Shown here piece after piece: positions 5,805-6,564 of a stretch of DNA of 6,564 nt; position 1 is the stretch's first letter; every line of letters starts with the position of its first letter. The notes below the pieces were generated by a model that searched no databases, had not been told where the DNA came from, and was given only the letters and a program-made list of their open reading frames with translations. The translations under genes were made by a program, and so were the position numbers. Location: the NCBI GenBank assembly GCA_002780705.1, contig PEUP01000047.1, forward strand, positions 1-6,564, in the 5' to 3' direction. Origin of the DNA: Elusimicrobia bacterium CG03_land_8_20_14_0_80_50_18. Lineage in GTDB: Bacteria > CG03.

Positions 5805-6564
5805 TGGGAAAAAAAGATATCAATGTGACTCCATCGGGGGCTTTGGCCGGCGTTCTTCACAAGTTGCTGGTTTTGCTCACTTCCGCTTTGTGTTTTTCCG
5901 CGGCGGTGTTTTTTTATCTCAAGACTTATGATTCGGCCACAATTAAAATCACTATTGTTCAGGTGGGAGGTTCTCTGCTCATAGGGCTTTTCCTTCTTAA
6001 AAAATTGGAAGAGGGCCTGCGCTTTTCCATGGAGGAGCTGGCTTTTTTGATTCCTGTGGCCGCTTATTTTTTCTGGGGCTGGTTCTCCTATATAGAATCG
6101 CCCTTTAAAATGTGGGCGGCTTTTGACGAATTCTGGAGGAGGTGTATTTATACAGGCCTCGTCTTTATAGGTTTTTTTGAGTTTAGAAAACTCAAAGATG
6201 TGAAGTTTCTCAGCTTCATTTTGATGCTGACCTGTTTTGTTGTTTGTTTTTATGCTGTTATGCAGAGGCTGGGCTATGATCCATACGCGTGGAAAGGAGC
6301 TTTTGGCAGCCGTCATTTTTCAACTTTCGGCAACCCCAATTTTTTCGGTGCCTGGCTTGTGGGGGCCGCGGCGCTGCCTCTCGGCATGTTCTTCAAAAAC
6401 AGAAATCCTCTTTACGCGGGTCTTTACGCCATGGCCGCTTATGGTGTCTGGGTCAGTGTCACCAAAGGCAGTTTCATAGGTTTTGCCGCGATGACGGCCT
6501 CCACTCTCACACTGACGGCGTTATTCGCCGGATTCCTTAACAGAAAGAAGGTGCTGAGAGCGCT
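5804..6564 (+). CDS. O-antigen ligase/polymerase-like membrane protein (partial, runs off right edge)
   Basis: The frame is open from ATG 5804 to the window end (253 codons plus two bases), so the C terminus is missing. The product is a multi-pass inner-membrane protein. Hydrophobic segments fall near residues 21-39, 50-66, 79-96, 114-126, 135-153, 180-196, 203-219 and 223-245. The stretch MQRLGYDPYAW followed by FSTFGNPNFFGAWL (residues 153-163 and 172-185) is the periplasmic-loop signature of the Wzy_C/O-antigen ligase family, often seen in large proteins with C-terminal TPRs. Members join sugar chains to lipid A core, protein or each other in the periplasm. The start is supported by AGGGGGGA seven bases upstream, and the TAATG overlap with the methyltransferase implies one operon and coupled translation. 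Ligase versus polymerase cannot be decided without the missing half. Confidence 0.8.
   Translation, partial: MGKKDINVTPSGALAGVLHKLLVLLTSALCFSAAVFFYLKTYDSATIKITIVQVGGSLLIGLFLLKKLEEGLRFSMEELAFLIPVAAYFFWGWFSYIESPFKMWAAFDEFWRRCIYTGLVFIGFFEFRKLKDVKFLSFILMLTCFVVCFYAVMQRLGYDPYAWKGAFGSRHFSTFGNPNFFGAWLVGAAALPLGMFFKNRNPLYAGLYAMAAYGVWVSVTKGSFIGFAAMTASTLTLTALFAGFLNRKKVLRA

Noticed and set aside
5744..6316. 190-codon open frame on the minus strand
   Set aside because: It lies opposite the O-antigen ligase-like gene and methyltransferase end, which have clear motifs, coupling and a ribosome-binding site. Its protein is basic, low in hydrophobic core and without recognisable domains.

Overview
The window reads as a chromosomal piece of an uncultured, cell-walled bacterium, with roughly balanced base composition and tightly packed genes. 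A peptidoglycan ligase (murF) next to an O-antigen ligase/polymerase-like membrane protein and a glycan-cluster type methyltransferase suggests a Gram-negative (diderm) cell. Short GC-rich palindromes lie between genes, and non-ATG starts (TTG, GTG) are likely. This texture resembles Elusimicrobiota/Omnitrophota-type genomes, but that placement is an impression. No rRNA or other phylogenetic marker is present.

Layout. Positions 1-97 hold GC-rich palindromic sequence with no convincing gene. A strong consensus promoter (98-126) then drives a small single-cluster ferredoxin (159-341), which ends in a clear intrinsic terminator (358-392). A HAD-superfamily phosphatase resembling the YqfW/NT5C nucleotidases follows (427-1011). 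It meets a leftward block tail to tail, and the two stop codons share a TTAA.

The leftward block, in its own direction of transcription, is queA (4563-3535, tRNA queuosine synthesis), a very long and nearly perfect inverted repeat (3472-3524), murF (3459-2095, peptidoglycan precursor synthesis) and an MFS transporter (2129-1008) whose start overlaps the murF end by 35 bases. The inverted repeat looks like a terminator able to work in both directions, so murF plus the MFS gene probably form a unit separate from queA. A TATAAT hexamer sits just upstream of the murF ATG.

A divergent intergenic region (4564-4763) carries weak candidate promoters for both directions and a compound palindromic repeat. 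Rightward from it runs a SAM-dependent methyltransferase (4764-5804). It is translationally coupled (stop/start overlap TAATG) to a multi-pass membrane protein of the O-antigen ligase/Wzy type, which runs off the right edge. These two probably begin a surface polysaccharide or glycoprotein operon. The palindrome at the end of the methyltransferase supplies both its last residues and the ribosome-binding site of the next gene.

I do not see a clearly novel defence, mobile or RNA system. The points most worth a second look are the queA/murF hairpin, the possible leaderless murF start, the revised queA start, and the repeat-derived end of the methyltransferase.
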